Assembly: GCA_016705545.1 (NCBI GenBank)
Contig: JADIYA010000012.1
Span: 62,001-126,000, forward strand
Direction of reading: 5' to 3'
Source: Flavobacteriales bacterium
GTDB taxonomy: Bacteria; Bacteroidota; Bacteroidia; Flavobacteriales_F; PHOS-HE28
Length of the DNA stretch: 64,000 nucleotides
In this document: positions 9,344 to 17,761 of the stretch, in pieces
How positions within the stretch are numbered: position 1 is the stretch's first letter
Layout of the letters: each line of letters starts with the position of its first letter
Notes under the pieces: model-generated
Told to the model about the DNA's origin: nothing
The model's database searches: none
What the model saw: the letters and a program-made list of their open reading frames with translations, nothing else
Program-made: the position numbers and the translations under genes

Positions 9344-9392
9344 GGGAGTACTTACTCCCCTGCCCTTCCCGGCCTAACCGTTCGGGGAAGGG
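9344..9392. terminator. Two hairpins between convergent genes, likely bidirectional terminator
   Basis: GGGAGTA-CT-TACTCCC (9344-9359) is followed by CCCTTCCC/GGGAAGGG (9363-9370 and 9385-9392). They fill the gap between the dipeptidase stop and the convergent gene ending at 9399. There is no clear U-run, so efficiency is uncertain. Confidence 0.5.
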
Positions 9393-9398
9393 AAGTAA

Positions 9399-9659
9399 TC
9401 AGCCTTGGGCTGAAGCGAATTCCTTGATGAAGCCTACGATCTTCTTCCGGAAGAAGAGGAGCAGGAGCACATAAGGCATGGCCATCAGGTAGAGGATGCC
9501 CCGATTCAGGCCCTTGCCAATGGCTTGCTCGCCCCCGAACACACCATTGCCGCCTTGAGCCACGGCCTTGCACATGGCGCAGCCTTGGGCGAGCAGATCA
9601 CCCGATGGAAAGGCGACCAGGGCAATGGCCACGAGAATCAGGAGTGCAGTGCGGCGCAT
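9399..9659 (-). CDS. Small membrane protein with CxxC motif
   Basis: An 86-residue protein. ATG 9659 begins a hydrophobic signal or anchor segment (ALLILVAIALVAF), then GCAMCKAVAQ with a CxxC pair just past the predicted cleavage region, and a second membrane helix (ILYLMAMPYVLLLLFF) before a basic tail. This looks like a small conserved Bacteroidota envelope protein of unknown function; the cysteines could bind metal or be redox active. A -7-like TACATTTA lies seven bases before the ATG (9667-9674), again implying almost no leader. Confidence 0.7.
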   Translation of the reverse strand: MRRTALLILVAIALVAFPSGDLLAQGCAMCKAVAQGGNGVFGGEQAIGKGLNRGILYLMAMPYVLLLLFFRKKIVGFIKEFASAQG

Positions 9660-9726
9660 GGGCGGGTAAATGTAGCCGCGCATTCCGAAATCGGCGGGTC
9701 AATCGCCGAAGCCATCTTCGGGCGCC

Positions 9727-10062
9727 ATGAACAACATCATCTGGAACGATTTCGAGCGGGTCCTGCTCTGTGCAGGCACGGTGCTCGCTGCGGAGGAATT
9801 GCCGGCGGCGCATGTCCCTGCCTATGTGCTCACCATCGATTTCGGCCCCTTCGGCCACCGGCGCAGCAGTGCACGCATCACAGAGCGATACTCCAAAGAG
9901 GCACTGATCGGAAGGCAGGTGATCGCTGTGCTCAACTTCCCGCCGAAGCAGATCGGCAAAGTGATCAGCGAATGCTTGGTGACCGGTTTACCGGATGCCG
10001 ATGGCGCCATTATTCTGGCTCGACCGGAGCAACCGGTGCCCAATGGAAGCCGACTGTGCTAA
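9727..10062 (+). CDS. tRNA-binding domain protein, CsaA-like
   Basis: A 111-residue single-domain protein with the OB-fold of the tRNA-binding family: VPAYVLTIDFGPFGHRRSSARITERY, then LIGRQVIAVLNFPPKQIG and SECLVTG. This is the length and layout of CsaA, which has been described as a tRNA-binding protein with chaperone or export activity. ATG 9727 is six bases after a -7-like CATCTTCG. No functional partner adjoins it; the next gene is a zinc-ribbon protein. Confidence 0.85.
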   Translation: MNNIIWNDFERVLLCAGTVLAAEELPAAHVPAYVLTIDFGPFGHRRSSARITERYSKEALIGRQVIAVLNFPPKQIGKVISECLVTGLPDADGAIILARPEQPVPNGSRLC

Positions 10063-10164
10063 CCGAATCGTTGATGGCCTGTTGATAACCTGCCCGTGAC
10101 GTGACCCGGTCAAGCTACTGGGCCGGGTACCTTGCCCACACGTAAACCACTAAAACCCGAAGAC

Positions 10165-10314
10165 ATGCCAGCTGTACAAGGTTACTGTGTGAAGTGCAAG
10201 GACAAGCGCGACATCAAGGATGCCAAGGAAGTGACCATGGCCAATGGCCGGAAGGCCATGAAAGGCGTGTGCCCGAAATGCGGCACGGGCATGTTCAAGA
10301 TCATGGGCAAATAA
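10165..10314 (+). CDS. Small zinc-ribbon protein, DUF5679-like
   Basis: A 49-residue protein with two cysteine pairs, YCVKCKDKRDIK and GVCPKCGTGMFKI, forming a rubredoxin-knuckle zinc ribbon. In Bacteroidota and Actinobacteria such proteins are annotated DUF5679, function unknown. An in-frame TTG at 10132 exists, but ATG 10165 matches the family N-terminus (MPAVQGYCVKCK). A -7-like TACCTTG at 10128-10134 would give a leader of about 25 nt. Confidence 0.8.
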   Translation: MPAVQGYCVKCKDKRDIKDAKEVTMANGRKAMKGVCPKCGTGMFKIMGK

Positions 10315-10382
10315 GGGGCGGCCGGCTCCTTGTGCAGGATTTGAGGGCTAGGCATCCTCGGGATCTCGGGTTTGCGCGCGGA

Positions 10383-10390
10383 TAAATTTG
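10383..10390 (+). promoter_or_regulatory. Consensus -7 box TAAATTTG of cysQ
   Basis: A perfect TAnnTTTG, five bases (CCGGC) before ATG 10396. The initiation point would fall on or beside the start codon. Confidence 0.6.
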
Positions 10391-10395
10391 CCGGC

Positions 10396-11226
10396 ATGCA
10401 GCACGAGTTACTCCCGTTGGTGAATGCAGCAATCAACGCAGCCTTCGCCGCCGGGCGAGAGATCCTGGATGTGTACGGCACTGAATTCGGCTCCGAGCAA
10501 AAAGCCGACAAGAGCCCGCTGACCGAGGCGGACAAAAGGGCGCATGCCGCCATCGTTTCCTCATTGGCAATGACCGGTCTCCCGGTGCTCAGCGAAGAAG
10601 GGAAGGAATCTGTCTTGGCAGAGCGGCAGGGCTGGGATCGCTACTGGCTGGTCGATCCGCTCGATGGCACCAAGGAGTTCATCAAACGCAACGGCGAGTT
10701 CACAGTGAACATCGCCTTGATGGAACGTGATGGCCAACCTGCAGGTGCGCTTGGATCCGCCATGCCTATTGCCGGTGTGCTCTACGTACCTGTTAAGGAT
10801 ATCCTTTACTTCTCTTGGCTGGGCGGCGGTGCGTACCGCCAGTCGGCGGCAACCCATGCCCAAGGTGGAGCGTATGAACGCGCCTTGTCCGCCGAACGCC
10901 TCCCCGTGCACCACCCGCGCAGCGCATTCACCATCGTGGCCAGCCGATCGCATCCCAGCCCGGAGACCGAGGCCTATATCGCTCGCATGGAACAGGAGCA
11001 TGGCGCCGTGGCCCTCACCAGCCTGGGCAGCGCGCTGAAGATCTGCTTGGTGGCCGAAGGCGCCGCCGATGCCTACCCGCGCTATGCGCCCACCATGGAA
11101 TGGGATACCGCCGCGGGCCATGCCATCGCCAATGAAGCCGGGAAGCAGCTCATCGACATCACCACCGGCGCACCCATGCGCTACAACAAGGCCTCGCTGG
11201 TGAACAACTGGTTCATCGTAAACTGA
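10396..11226 (+). CDS. cysQ: 3'(2'),5'-bisphosphate nucleotidase CysQ
   Basis: Mg-dependent phosphatase that turns 3'-phosphoadenosine 5'-phosphate into AMP, clearing a by-product of sulfate assimilation or sulfotransfer. 276 residues, inositol-monophosphatase fold: EADKRAHA, LSEEGKES, WLVDPLDGTKEFIKRNGEFT (metal-binding DPLDGT) and EWDTAAGHAIANEAG near the C-terminus. ATG 10396 is preferred to upstream in-frame codons because it follows a consensus -7 box by five bases. It precedes the GDP-sugar genes by 36 bp, so it may be read with them. Confidence 0.94.
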   Translation: MQHELLPLVNAAINAAFAAGREILDVYGTEFGSEQKADKSPLTEADKRAHAAIVSSLAMTGLPVLSEEGKESVLAERQGWDRYWLVDPLDGTKEFIKRNGEFTVNIALMERDGQPAGALGSAMPIAGVLYVPVKDILYFSWLGGGAYRQSAATHAQGGAYERALSAERLPVHHPRSAFTIVASRSHPSPETEAYIARMEQEHGAVALTSLGSALKICLVAEGAADAYPRYAPTMEWDTAAGHAIANEAGKQLIDITTGAPMRYNKASLVNNWFIVN

Positions 11227-11262
11227 AACCTAAACAGCGCTGCGGGCAGCGGCGCGCGAAAC

Positions 11263-12387
11263 ATGTCCAAGAAGAACGGATCCTCGAAGAAGAACGGCAA
11301 GCCCAAGGTGGCACTGATCACCGGCGTTACCGGCCAAGATGGCGCCTACCTCAGTGAATTGCTGCTGAACAAGGGTTACGAGGTTCACGGCGTGAAGCGT
11401 CGCAGCTCTTTGTTCAACACGGATCGGATCGACCACCTCTACCACGACATGCACGAGAAGGGCCGCCCCTTTCACCTCCATTACGGCGACCTCACTGACA
11501 GCGTCAATTGCCTACGGCTCGTGAAGGAGATCCAGCCGGATGAGATCTACAACCTCGCCGCCATGAGCCACGTGGCCGTGAGCTTCGAGATGCCCGAGTA
11601 CACAGCCAACGCCGACGGCATCGGAACCTTGCGCTTCCTGGAGGCCATCCGCATCCTTGGCATGGAGAAGAAGACGCGCTTCTATCAGGCCAGCACCAGT
11701 GAATTGTATGGCGGCGTTTTGCCGCATGCCCAGAACGAGGAGACGCCCTTCTACCCGAAGAGCCCCTATGGCGTGGCCAAGCTCTATGGCTTCTGGATCA
11801 CCAAGAACTACCGTGAGAGCTACGGCATCTTCGCCTGCAATGGCATCCTCTTCAATCACGAGAGCCCCTTGCGCGGCGAGACCTTCGTGACGCGCAAGAT
11901 CACCCGCGCCGTGGCCAAGATCAAGCTCGGCTTGCAACAGACCCTCTACCTCGGCAACCTCGACGCCAAGCGCGATTGGGGCCACGCCAAGGACTATGTG
12001 GAAGGCATGTGGCTCATGCTGCAGGCCGACAAGCCCGATGACTTCGTGCTGGCCACCGGCAAGACTTACACCGTGCGCCACTTCATCGACCTGGCCTTCG
12101 CAGAGGTCGGAATCAAGCTCGAGTGGAAAGGCAAGGGCGAGAAGGAGAAGGGCATCGACAAGAAGACCGGCAAGACCCTGGTGGCCATCGATAAGCGCTA
12201 CTACCGCCCGGCTGAAGTTGACCACCTCGAGGGCGATCCCTCCAAGGCCAAGCGCGTTCTGGGCTGGAAGCACAAGTACGACCTGAAGGCCCTGGTGAAA
12301 GAGATGGTGCAGAGCGACCTCGAGCTCTTCAAGCGCGACGTATACCTGAAGAAGGGCGGCCACAAGATCCTGCACGAGCAGGAGTGA
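11263..12387 (+). CDS. gmd: GDP-mannose 4,6-dehydratase
   Basis: Converts GDP-D-mannose to GDP-4-keto-6-deoxymannose, first step to GDP-L-fucose and related sugars. 374 residues, extended SDR: Rossmann motif TGVTGQDGAYL, catalytic Thr/Ser-Glu in STSELYGG, and YGVAKLYGFW with the YxxxK pair; NHESPLRGETFVTRKIT is the substrate loop. The N-terminus has an unusual lysine-rich lead (MSKKNGSSKKNGKPK). A Lys/Gly-rich insert near residues 285-310 (GKGEKEKGIDKKTGKT) is typical for the family. Followed by fcl, with which it forms the GDP-fucose pathway. Confidence 0.97.
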   Translation: MSKKNGSSKKNGKPKVALITGVTGQDGAYLSELLLNKGYEVHGVKRRSSLFNTDRIDHLYHDMHEKGRPFHLHYGDLTDSVNCLRLVKEIQPDEIYNLAAMSHVAVSFEMPEYTANADGIGTLRFLEAIRILGMEKKTRFYQASTSELYGGVLPHAQNEETPFYPKSPYGVAKLYGFWITKNYRESYGIFACNGILFNHESPLRGETFVTRKITRAVAKIKLGLQQTLYLGNLDAKRDWGHAKDYVEGMWLMLQADKPDDFVLATGKTYTVRHFIDLAFAEVGIKLEWKGKGEKEKGIDKKTGKTLVAIDKRYYRPAEVDHLEGDPSKAKRVLGWKHKYDLKALVKEMVQSDLELFKRDVYLKKGGHKILHEQE

Positions 12388-12420
12388 TCCCTGCCGCCAT
12401 CATTTCTGCTCGGTGCAGCT

Positions 12421-12438
12421 TCGACCCTCAGGGGTCGA
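12421..12438. repeat. Small hairpin TCGACCC-TCAG-GGGTCGA before fcl
   Basis: A 7-bp stem with a 4-nt loop in the 69-bp gap between gmd and fcl. A nearly identical GTCGACCC/GGGTCGAC hairpin lies between sufA and sufB (22494-22512), so this is a dispersed motif. Confidence 0.5.
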
Positions 12439-12456
12439 CCATGACCAACGAACCCC

Positions 12457-13395
12457 ATGAACACCCAAGACAAGATCTACATCGCAGGCCACCGCGGCAT
12501 GGTGGGCTCGGCCATCGTGCGCCGTTTGCGGAAGGATGGCTTCACCAACATCGTCACGCGCACCAGCAAGGAGCTCGATCTGAAGGAGCAGCAAGCCGTG
12601 CGCGACTTCTTCGTGCTGGAGAAGCCCGACCACGTGGTGCTCGCCGCGGCCAAAGTGGGCGGAATCCATGCCAACAACGTCTATCGCGCGCAGTTCCTGT
12701 ACGAGAACCTGATGATCGAGAGCAACATCATCCACTCGGCTTACGAGCATGGAGTGAAGAAGCTGCTCTTCCTCGGCTCCTCGTGCATCTATCCGAAGAT
12801 GGCCCCGCAGCCGCTGAAGGAGGAGAGCCTGCTCACCGGCCTGCTCGAGCAGACCAATGAGCCCTACGCCATCGCCAAGATCGCGGGCATCAAGCTGGCC
12901 GAGAGCTATCGCCGCCAGTATGGCTGCAACTTCATCAGCGCCATGCCCACGAACCTCTATGGGCCCAACGACAACTATGACCTCAACAACAGCCATGTGC
13001 TGCCTGCCCTCATCCGCAAGTTCCACACGGCCAAGGTGAGCGGCGCGCCCAGCGTCGAGGTCTGGGGCACCGGATCGCCCATGCGTGAATTCCTTCATGT
13101 GGACGACCTCGCCGATGCCTGCTTCTTCCTCTTGCAGAACTACGACGAAGAGATGTTCGTGAACATCGGCACTGGTGTCGACCTTACGATCAAGGAACTC
13201 GCGGAAATGATCAAGGACATCGTGGGCTACACCGGCGAACTGAAGTGGAACACCGAGAAGCCCGACGGCACGCCGCGCAAGCTCATGGACGTATCGCGGC
13301 TGCACAACCTGGGTTGGAAGCACCGCATCGGGTTGCGCGAAGGCATCACGGCGGTGTACGCGGAGTTCGCGAAGAGCGAGCTTGGCCGTCCGTAG
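12457..13395 (+). CDS. fcl: GDP-L-fucose synthase
   Basis: Epimerase/reductase that turns GDP-4-keto-6-deoxymannose plus NADPH into GDP-L-fucose. 312 residues, SDR fold: AGHRGMVGSAI nucleotide-binding loop, LGSSCIYPK with the catalytic Ser-Cys, and YAIAKIAGIKL with YxxxK; NLYGPNDNYDLNNSHVLPAL is characteristic of the family. ATG 12457 is chosen because it gives the standard N-terminus. Directly downstream of gmd and upstream of an outer-membrane protein gene and a lipid-sugar transferase gene, so fucose probably enters a surface polysaccharide. Confidence 0.97.
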   Translation: MNTQDKIYIAGHRGMVGSAIVRRLRKDGFTNIVTRTSKELDLKEQQAVRDFFVLEKPDHVVLAAAKVGGIHANNVYRAQFLYENLMIESNIIHSAYEHGVKKLLFLGSSCIYPKMAPQPLKEESLLTGLLEQTNEPYAIAKIAGIKLAESYRRQYGCNFISAMPTNLYGPNDNYDLNNSHVLPALIRKFHTAKVSGAPSVEVWGTGSPMREFLHVDDLADACFFLLQNYDEEMFVNIGTGVDLTIKELAEMIKDIVGYTGELKWNTEKPDGTPRKLMDVSRLHNLGWKHRIGLREGITAVYAEFAKSELGRP

Positions 13396-13466
13396 GCGGA
13401 ATGGCGAGGGCCTGAGGCTGTATGCTGCAATAGCGGAGCGTTGCTACCGCGCACCGGGCACATCGC

Positions 13467-13474
13467 TACTTTCG
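13467..13474 (+). promoter_or_regulatory. -7 box TACTTTCG
   Basis: TACTTTCG followed by GCGGCC and ATG 13481. It places a promoter inside the polysaccharide block, so the Wzi-like gene and those after it can be transcribed apart from gmd-fcl. Confidence 0.5.
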
Positions 13475-13480
13475 GCGGCC

Positions 13481-15043
13481 ATGAACCGCTGCTTCATCCT
13501 CTTCTTGTTGTTGCACGGCACCCTGCTCCGTGCACAGCAGAACGACGTGCCCCTGCAGCGCGATTTCTCCATTGACTTGGAGCGCAATGCGGCCAGTCGC
13601 GAGGCGAGGATCCACAGCGGGCTGAAGCCCGTGATCGAGAGCAGGGCCGACCTCAACAACGTGCAAGGGTTCCGTAAGGACAGCGCGCGCTACTACTATG
13701 TGCTCACCACCAAGCTCTTCCGCGACCGTTTGCTCACCGTGCGTGAAGGTGATGCGCTGCTGAGTGTCGACCCCATCCTCTCCCTCGAGTACGGAGCCGA
13801 TGCGGGCGATGCCTCCGCCTATGCCGACACCAATCAGTACTATTTCAACACGCGCGGCTTCGTGGTTCGCGGAGACCTTGGGCCGAAGGTCTCCTTCTAC
13901 ACCATGTTCCACGAGAATCTGGGGCGCGTGCCGCAATACCTCTACCGCAAGGCGCTGGAAACGCTGGTGCTGCCTGGGCAGGGCCGTGTGAAACTGGTTG
14001 ATGGCAACCGCTTCGATTATGGTTGGAGCCAAGGCGTGCTCAGCTACAGCCCCAGCACATGGCTGAATGTGCAGGCCGGCCACGGCAAGCACTTCGTCGG
14101 CCACGGTTACCGAAGCGTGCTGCTCAGCGACAACGCCATCAACTCGCCCTTCCTGAAGTTCAGCCTGCTCAGCCGCAACAAGCGCTGGCAGTATACCTGG
14201 TGGTACTCCAAGCTCATGCATGGCGTCACCGAAGATGACCGCCTGCCCGGAGGCGCCAGCAGCGAGAACCTTTTCCATTGGATGCGCGGCGCATTCCACC
14301 ACCTCTCCATCGATCTGGGACGCGTGCAGCTCGGCCTTTTCGAGGCCACGCTCTTCCGCAGCATCACCAATCGTGTGGAACCGATGGACCCGCTCGCGAT
14401 CAATCCCGTCATCGGCCTGAACACCGCAGCCAAGGGATTCAGCGGCCCAGCGAATTGCCTTGTCGGCACCGACTTGCGCTTGAAGATCACCGACCGCATT
14501 TATGCCTATGGGCAATTCGCCACCGACGGCCCCGGCCGCTATGCATGGCAAGCGGGTGCACGCGCCTTCGATGTGGGCGTGCGCGGCCTCCACCTGCAAG
14601 CCGAGTACAATACCGCAACGCCCTTCATGTACATGGGGAATCGGCGCAGGGAAGCGTACATGCACGCCGGTCAGCCATTGGCCAATCCGCTGGGTACCGC
14701 CTTCGGCGAAGCGGTGGGAATCGTAGAAATGAACTACAAGCGCTGGATGCTGCGTGGCCAAGTGAACATGAGCGCTTGGAAGCGCGACCCTGCGGACTCG
14801 CTCAACCTGGGCACCGACCTGGACAAACCGGACATCGGCAGCCCCAAAGAAGGGGAAGCGCGCCTGTTCAACATGACCTGGATCGACGCCAGCCTGCAAT
14901 GGCTCGTGAACCCCAATACCAACGCGCGGCTGGTGGGCGGCATCATGCGCCGCGACCTCCCCGGCGCTGCCGACATCGTGCAGAGCAGCTACTGGTACAT
15001 CGGCCTTCGCACCTTCCTCTTCAACCGCTATTACGACATTTGA
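13481..15043 (+). CDS. Wzi-like outer-membrane beta-barrel protein
   Basis: Exported protein of 520 residues with signal peptide (MNRCFILFLLLHGTLLRAQ). Aromatic-rich alternating strands throughout (YYFNTRGFVVRGDLGPKVSF, WQYTWWYSKLMHG) and the segment LNVQAGHGKHFVGHGYRSVL resemble capsule-assembly Wzi proteins and the RemB-like gliding proteins of Bacteroidota. The same signature (GRGKHFIGEGHRSLFLSD) is in the second gene of this type at 16163-17758. A role in anchoring or assembling surface polysaccharide follows from family and from gmd, fcl and the lipid-sugar transferase around it. The frame is open upstream to 13382, but ATG 13481 has both signal peptide and promoter spacing. Confidence 0.75.
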   Translation: MNRCFILFLLLHGTLLRAQQNDVPLQRDFSIDLERNAASREARIHSGLKPVIESRADLNNVQGFRKDSARYYYVLTTKLFRDRLLTVREGDALLSVDPILSLEYGADAGDASAYADTNQYYFNTRGFVVRGDLGPKVSFYTMFHENLGRVPQYLYRKALETLVLPGQGRVKLVDGNRFDYGWSQGVLSYSPSTWLNVQAGHGKHFVGHGYRSVLLSDNAINSPFLKFSLLSRNKRWQYTWWYSKLMHGVTEDDRLPGGASSENLFHWMRGAFHHLSIDLGRVQLGLFEATLFRSITNRVEPMDPLAINPVIGLNTAAKGFSGPANCLVGTDLRLKITDRIYAYGQFATDGPGRYAWQAGARAFDVGVRGLHLQAEYNTATPFMYMGNRRREAYMHAGQPLANPLGTAFGEAVGIVEMNYKRWMLRGQVNMSAWKRDPADSLNLGTDLDKPDIGSPKEGEARLFNMTWIDASLQWLVNPNTNARLVGGIMRRDLPGAADIVQSSYWYIGLRTFLFNRYYDI

Positions 15044-15050
15044 CGGCCGC

Positions 15051-16166
15051 GTGAACCACCATCAGCAGATCCTGCTCTTCAGCGCGCTCACCGCTTTCAC
15101 GGTGGTGCTGCTCACCATGCCCTCGCTGATCAAGGTGGCGCGCATGAAGCACCTGGTGGACGAGCCTGGCGAGAACCGCAAGCTTCATCAACGCAGCGTG
15201 CCCACCATCGGCGGCATCATCATCTTCGCCGCCATCATCTTCAGTTACGCCCTCTGGTTCCCGCGCGGAGAGGCCCTGGAACCCAGCGATGCGAGTTACC
15301 GCGCGCTCTATGAGCTGATGGGCGCCGCGTACAGCGACTTCAAGCACGTGATCGCGGCCATGGTCCTGCTCTTCTTCATCGGGGTGAAGGATGACATCAT
15401 CGGCTTCTCACCTGTGAAGAAGCTCTTCGGTCACATGATCGTCGGCTACATCCTCGTGGTCATGGCCGGCATCCGTATCAGCGATATGCACGGGGTGCTG
15501 GGTTTCTATGAGCTCCCTTCTTCGGTGAGCATCGCATTCTCCTTCTTCGTGTACGTGGTGGTGGTGAACGCCATGAACCTGATTGACGGTGTTGACGGCC
15601 TGGCGGGAGGCGTGGGGCTCATCGCCGCGCTCGCCTATGGCACCTGGCTCTACCTCGCCGGTGATGTAGCCTTGGCGCTCCTGGCATTCGTGCTCGCCGG
15701 TGCGCTGGCTGCCTTCCTGGTCTTCAACCTGCACCCGGCCCGGGTCTTCATGGGCGATAGCGGCTCGCTGATCATCGGTGCCATCCTGGCTGTATTGGCC
15801 ATGAAGGTGGTGGACCACGATACCGCCAAGCTGCCATTGAAACTGCAGCAATTGCCCACGCCCATCTTCGCCATGAGCGTGCTCGCCTATCCGCTGGTCG
15901 ACACCTTGCGCGTCTTCGTGGTCCGCATGGCTCAGGGCAACTCGCCTTTCGCTGCGGACCGCAACCACATCCACCACCGGCTGCTCGCTCTCGGCTTGGG
16001 CCATCGCGGCACGACGCTCGCCATATACCTGTACGCACTGGCAATCATCGCCCTCAGCCTGGTGACGCGGAAGTGGCACCCGAACATCGGCCTGATGGTG
16101 CTCGGTGTCACCGCCCTTGCGTTGGCGCTGCTGCCCTTCGCATGGCCCAAGCCGAACAAGGGATGA
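15051..16166 (+). CDS. Undecaprenyl-phosphate sugar-1-phosphate transferase (WecA/MraY-like, GT4)
   Basis: Polytopic inner-membrane enzyme that loads a HexNAc-1-phosphate on undecaprenyl phosphate to begin a polysaccharide. 371 residues with about ten helices. Family motifs are RKLHQRSVPTIGG, GVKDD, NAMNLIDGVDGLAGG, VFMGDSGS and DRNHIHHRL, the last being the basic loop typical of WecA-type rather than MraY enzymes. Start is GTG 15051, seven bases after the upstream stop. Its stop overlaps the next ATG. Substrate (GlcNAc or other) is not determined by sequence. Confidence 0.92.
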   Translation: MNHHQQILLFSALTAFTVVLLTMPSLIKVARMKHLVDEPGENRKLHQRSVPTIGGIIIFAAIIFSYALWFPRGEALEPSDASYRALYELMGAAYSDFKHVIAAMVLLFFIGVKDDIIGFSPVKKLFGHMIVGYILVVMAGIRISDMHGVLGFYELPSSVSIAFSFFVYVVVVNAMNLIDGVDGLAGGVGLIAALAYGTWLYLAGDVALALLAFVLAGALAAFLVFNLHPARVFMGDSGSLIIGAILAVLAMKVVDHDTAKLPLKLQQLPTPIFAMSVLAYPLVDTLRVFVVRMAQGNSPFAADRNHIHHRLLALGLGHRGTTLAIYLYALAIIALSLVTRKWHPNIGLMVLGVTALALALLPFAWPKPNKG

Positions 16167-17758
16167 AATGGGCCGCAGCAGCTCAAGCGATGCTGCTTGC
16201 ATGCGCATGCACCGCACAAGCGGGCTGGATGCCCGTGAGCCGTGAGGTGGAGCGGCCCTTCGCTGCGGAACTGGGCCGTTGGAAATCCGGTGTGCATACC
16301 GCCATCCGGCCCTACCGCATCAAGGACCTCCGTGCCATCGATTCCGAGGACTCCTTGCGTCCGCACGCCGCAGTGCCAGCATTGGACCGATGGGCCGGTG
16401 CTCGCAACGGCCGCCGATTCCGCTGGGGCCCCTTATTCGACCTGCAAGGCGGAGTGGGCATGGATTCCGTGCAAGTGGTCACCCATCGCTTCGGAGGCGG
16501 TGCCTGGCTCGAAGGCGACGTCGGTGACCGCCTAACGCTCCATGCGAGCGGACAACTTTGGAACGAACGCTACCCGCGCTACATGGACAGCCTCGCGCGC
16601 GCCACGCAGATGAGCGCCGGCGAGGGCTACGCGCATCAGGAAGGCAACGCATTCACGCATGGCGATTGGAACGCCTATGCAAGCTGGGACCCCGGCAAGT
16701 ACTTCAACTTCACCCTGGGCCGCGGCAAGCACTTCATCGGCGAAGGGCACCGCTCGCTCTTCCTCAGCGATGAGGCCAGCGCCTACCCCTACCTGCGCAT
16801 CACCACCTCGGTCTGGCGCGCCAAGTACGTGAACCTGTTCACGATGATGAACGACATCCGCGGCGCGCAAGGCGATCCGTCGCGCTTCCAGCGGAAGTAC
16901 GCGAGCATGCACTACCTCAGCGTGAACGCTTCGCGCCGCATCAACCTCGCGCTCTTCGAGGCCATCGTCTGGAGCCAGGGCGACAGCCTTTACCCGCGCG
17001 GCTTTGACGTGAACTACCTCAATCCCATCATCTTCTACCGGCCTGTGGAATTCGCGCACGGTTCTCCGGACAATGCGCTGCTGGGCTTCTCCGCGAGCGT
17101 GAAGGCCGGCCATCACACGCTGTTCTATGCGCAAGTGATGCTGGATGAGTTCCTCTTGCGCGAAGTGCGGGCTGGCGACGGCTGGTACGCGAACAAGCAA
17201 GCCTTGCAGGCGGGGGTGGTCGCACGAAATGCCTTCAAGGTTGATGGCCTCACCCTGCGCGGTGAATGGAACATGGTGCGGCCTTTCATGTACACGCACA
17301 GCGATACGCGACAGAACTATGCGCACTTCGGCCAGCCGTTGGCTCATCCCTACGGCTCGAACTTCCAGGAAGCGCTAGGGCATATCGAATGGTCGCGTGC
17401 GCGCATGCTCTATGCGTTGCGGGGCAGCTTGGCCTGGCTGGGCAGTGATTCCACCGAGAGCTGGGGCAACAACATCTTCCGTCCCGAGAGCGACCGGCCC
17501 AACCTTCCGAATTACGGCTACCGTAACTACAATTACCGCATCGGCGAGGCGATTGAGTACACGCTGTTCCAGGGCGAGTTGCGAGCGGGCTGGCTCATCG
17601 ACCCGGCCAGCGCAACGCGCATCGAGGCCAGTTGGATCTCGAGGTCGCGCACGCGGGAGGCCGGTCCGCCGGATTGGCAGCATGCCTTCCGCATCGGCAT
17701 CAGTTGCTGGTTCCGGGAGCGGCATGCCGAGCAGGAGCCGCGCTATGTGCTCAATTGA
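16163..17758 (+). CDS. Wzi-like outer-membrane beta-barrel protein, second copy
   Basis: 531 residues. ATG 16163 overlaps the stop of the transferase gene (ATGA), so it is translationally coupled to it; the frame remains open upstream inside that gene but this is overlap. MKWAAAAQAMLLACACTAQA is a signal peptide. The barrel signature LGRGKHFIGEGHRSLFLSD matches the first copy at 13481, as do VRPFMYTHSDTRQNYAHFGQPLAHPYG and ATPFMYMGNRRREAYMHAGQ. Probably a paralogous outer-membrane component of the same polysaccharide system. Convergent with the lycopene cyclase gene, three bases apart. Confidence 0.75.
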   Translation: MKWAAAAQAMLLACACTAQAGWMPVSREVERPFAAELGRWKSGVHTAIRPYRIKDLRAIDSEDSLRPHAAVPALDRWAGARNGRRFRWGPLFDLQGGVGMDSVQVVTHRFGGGAWLEGDVGDRLTLHASGQLWNERYPRYMDSLARATQMSAGEGYAHQEGNAFTHGDWNAYASWDPGKYFNFTLGRGKHFIGEGHRSLFLSDEASAYPYLRITTSVWRAKYVNLFTMMNDIRGAQGDPSRFQRKYASMHYLSVNASRRINLALFEAIVWSQGDSLYPRGFDVNYLNPIIFYRPVEFAHGSPDNALLGFSASVKAGHHTLFYAQVMLDEFLLREVRAGDGWYANKQALQAGVVARNAFKVDGLTLRGEWNMVRPFMYTHSDTRQNYAHFGQPLAHPYGSNFQEALGHIEWSRARMLYALRGSLAWLGSDSTESWGNNIFRPESDRPNLPNYGYRNYNYRIGEAIEYTLFQGELRAGWLIDPASATRIEASWISRSRTREAGPPDWQHAFRIGISCWFRERHAEQEPRYVLN

Positions 17759-17761
17759 CGA

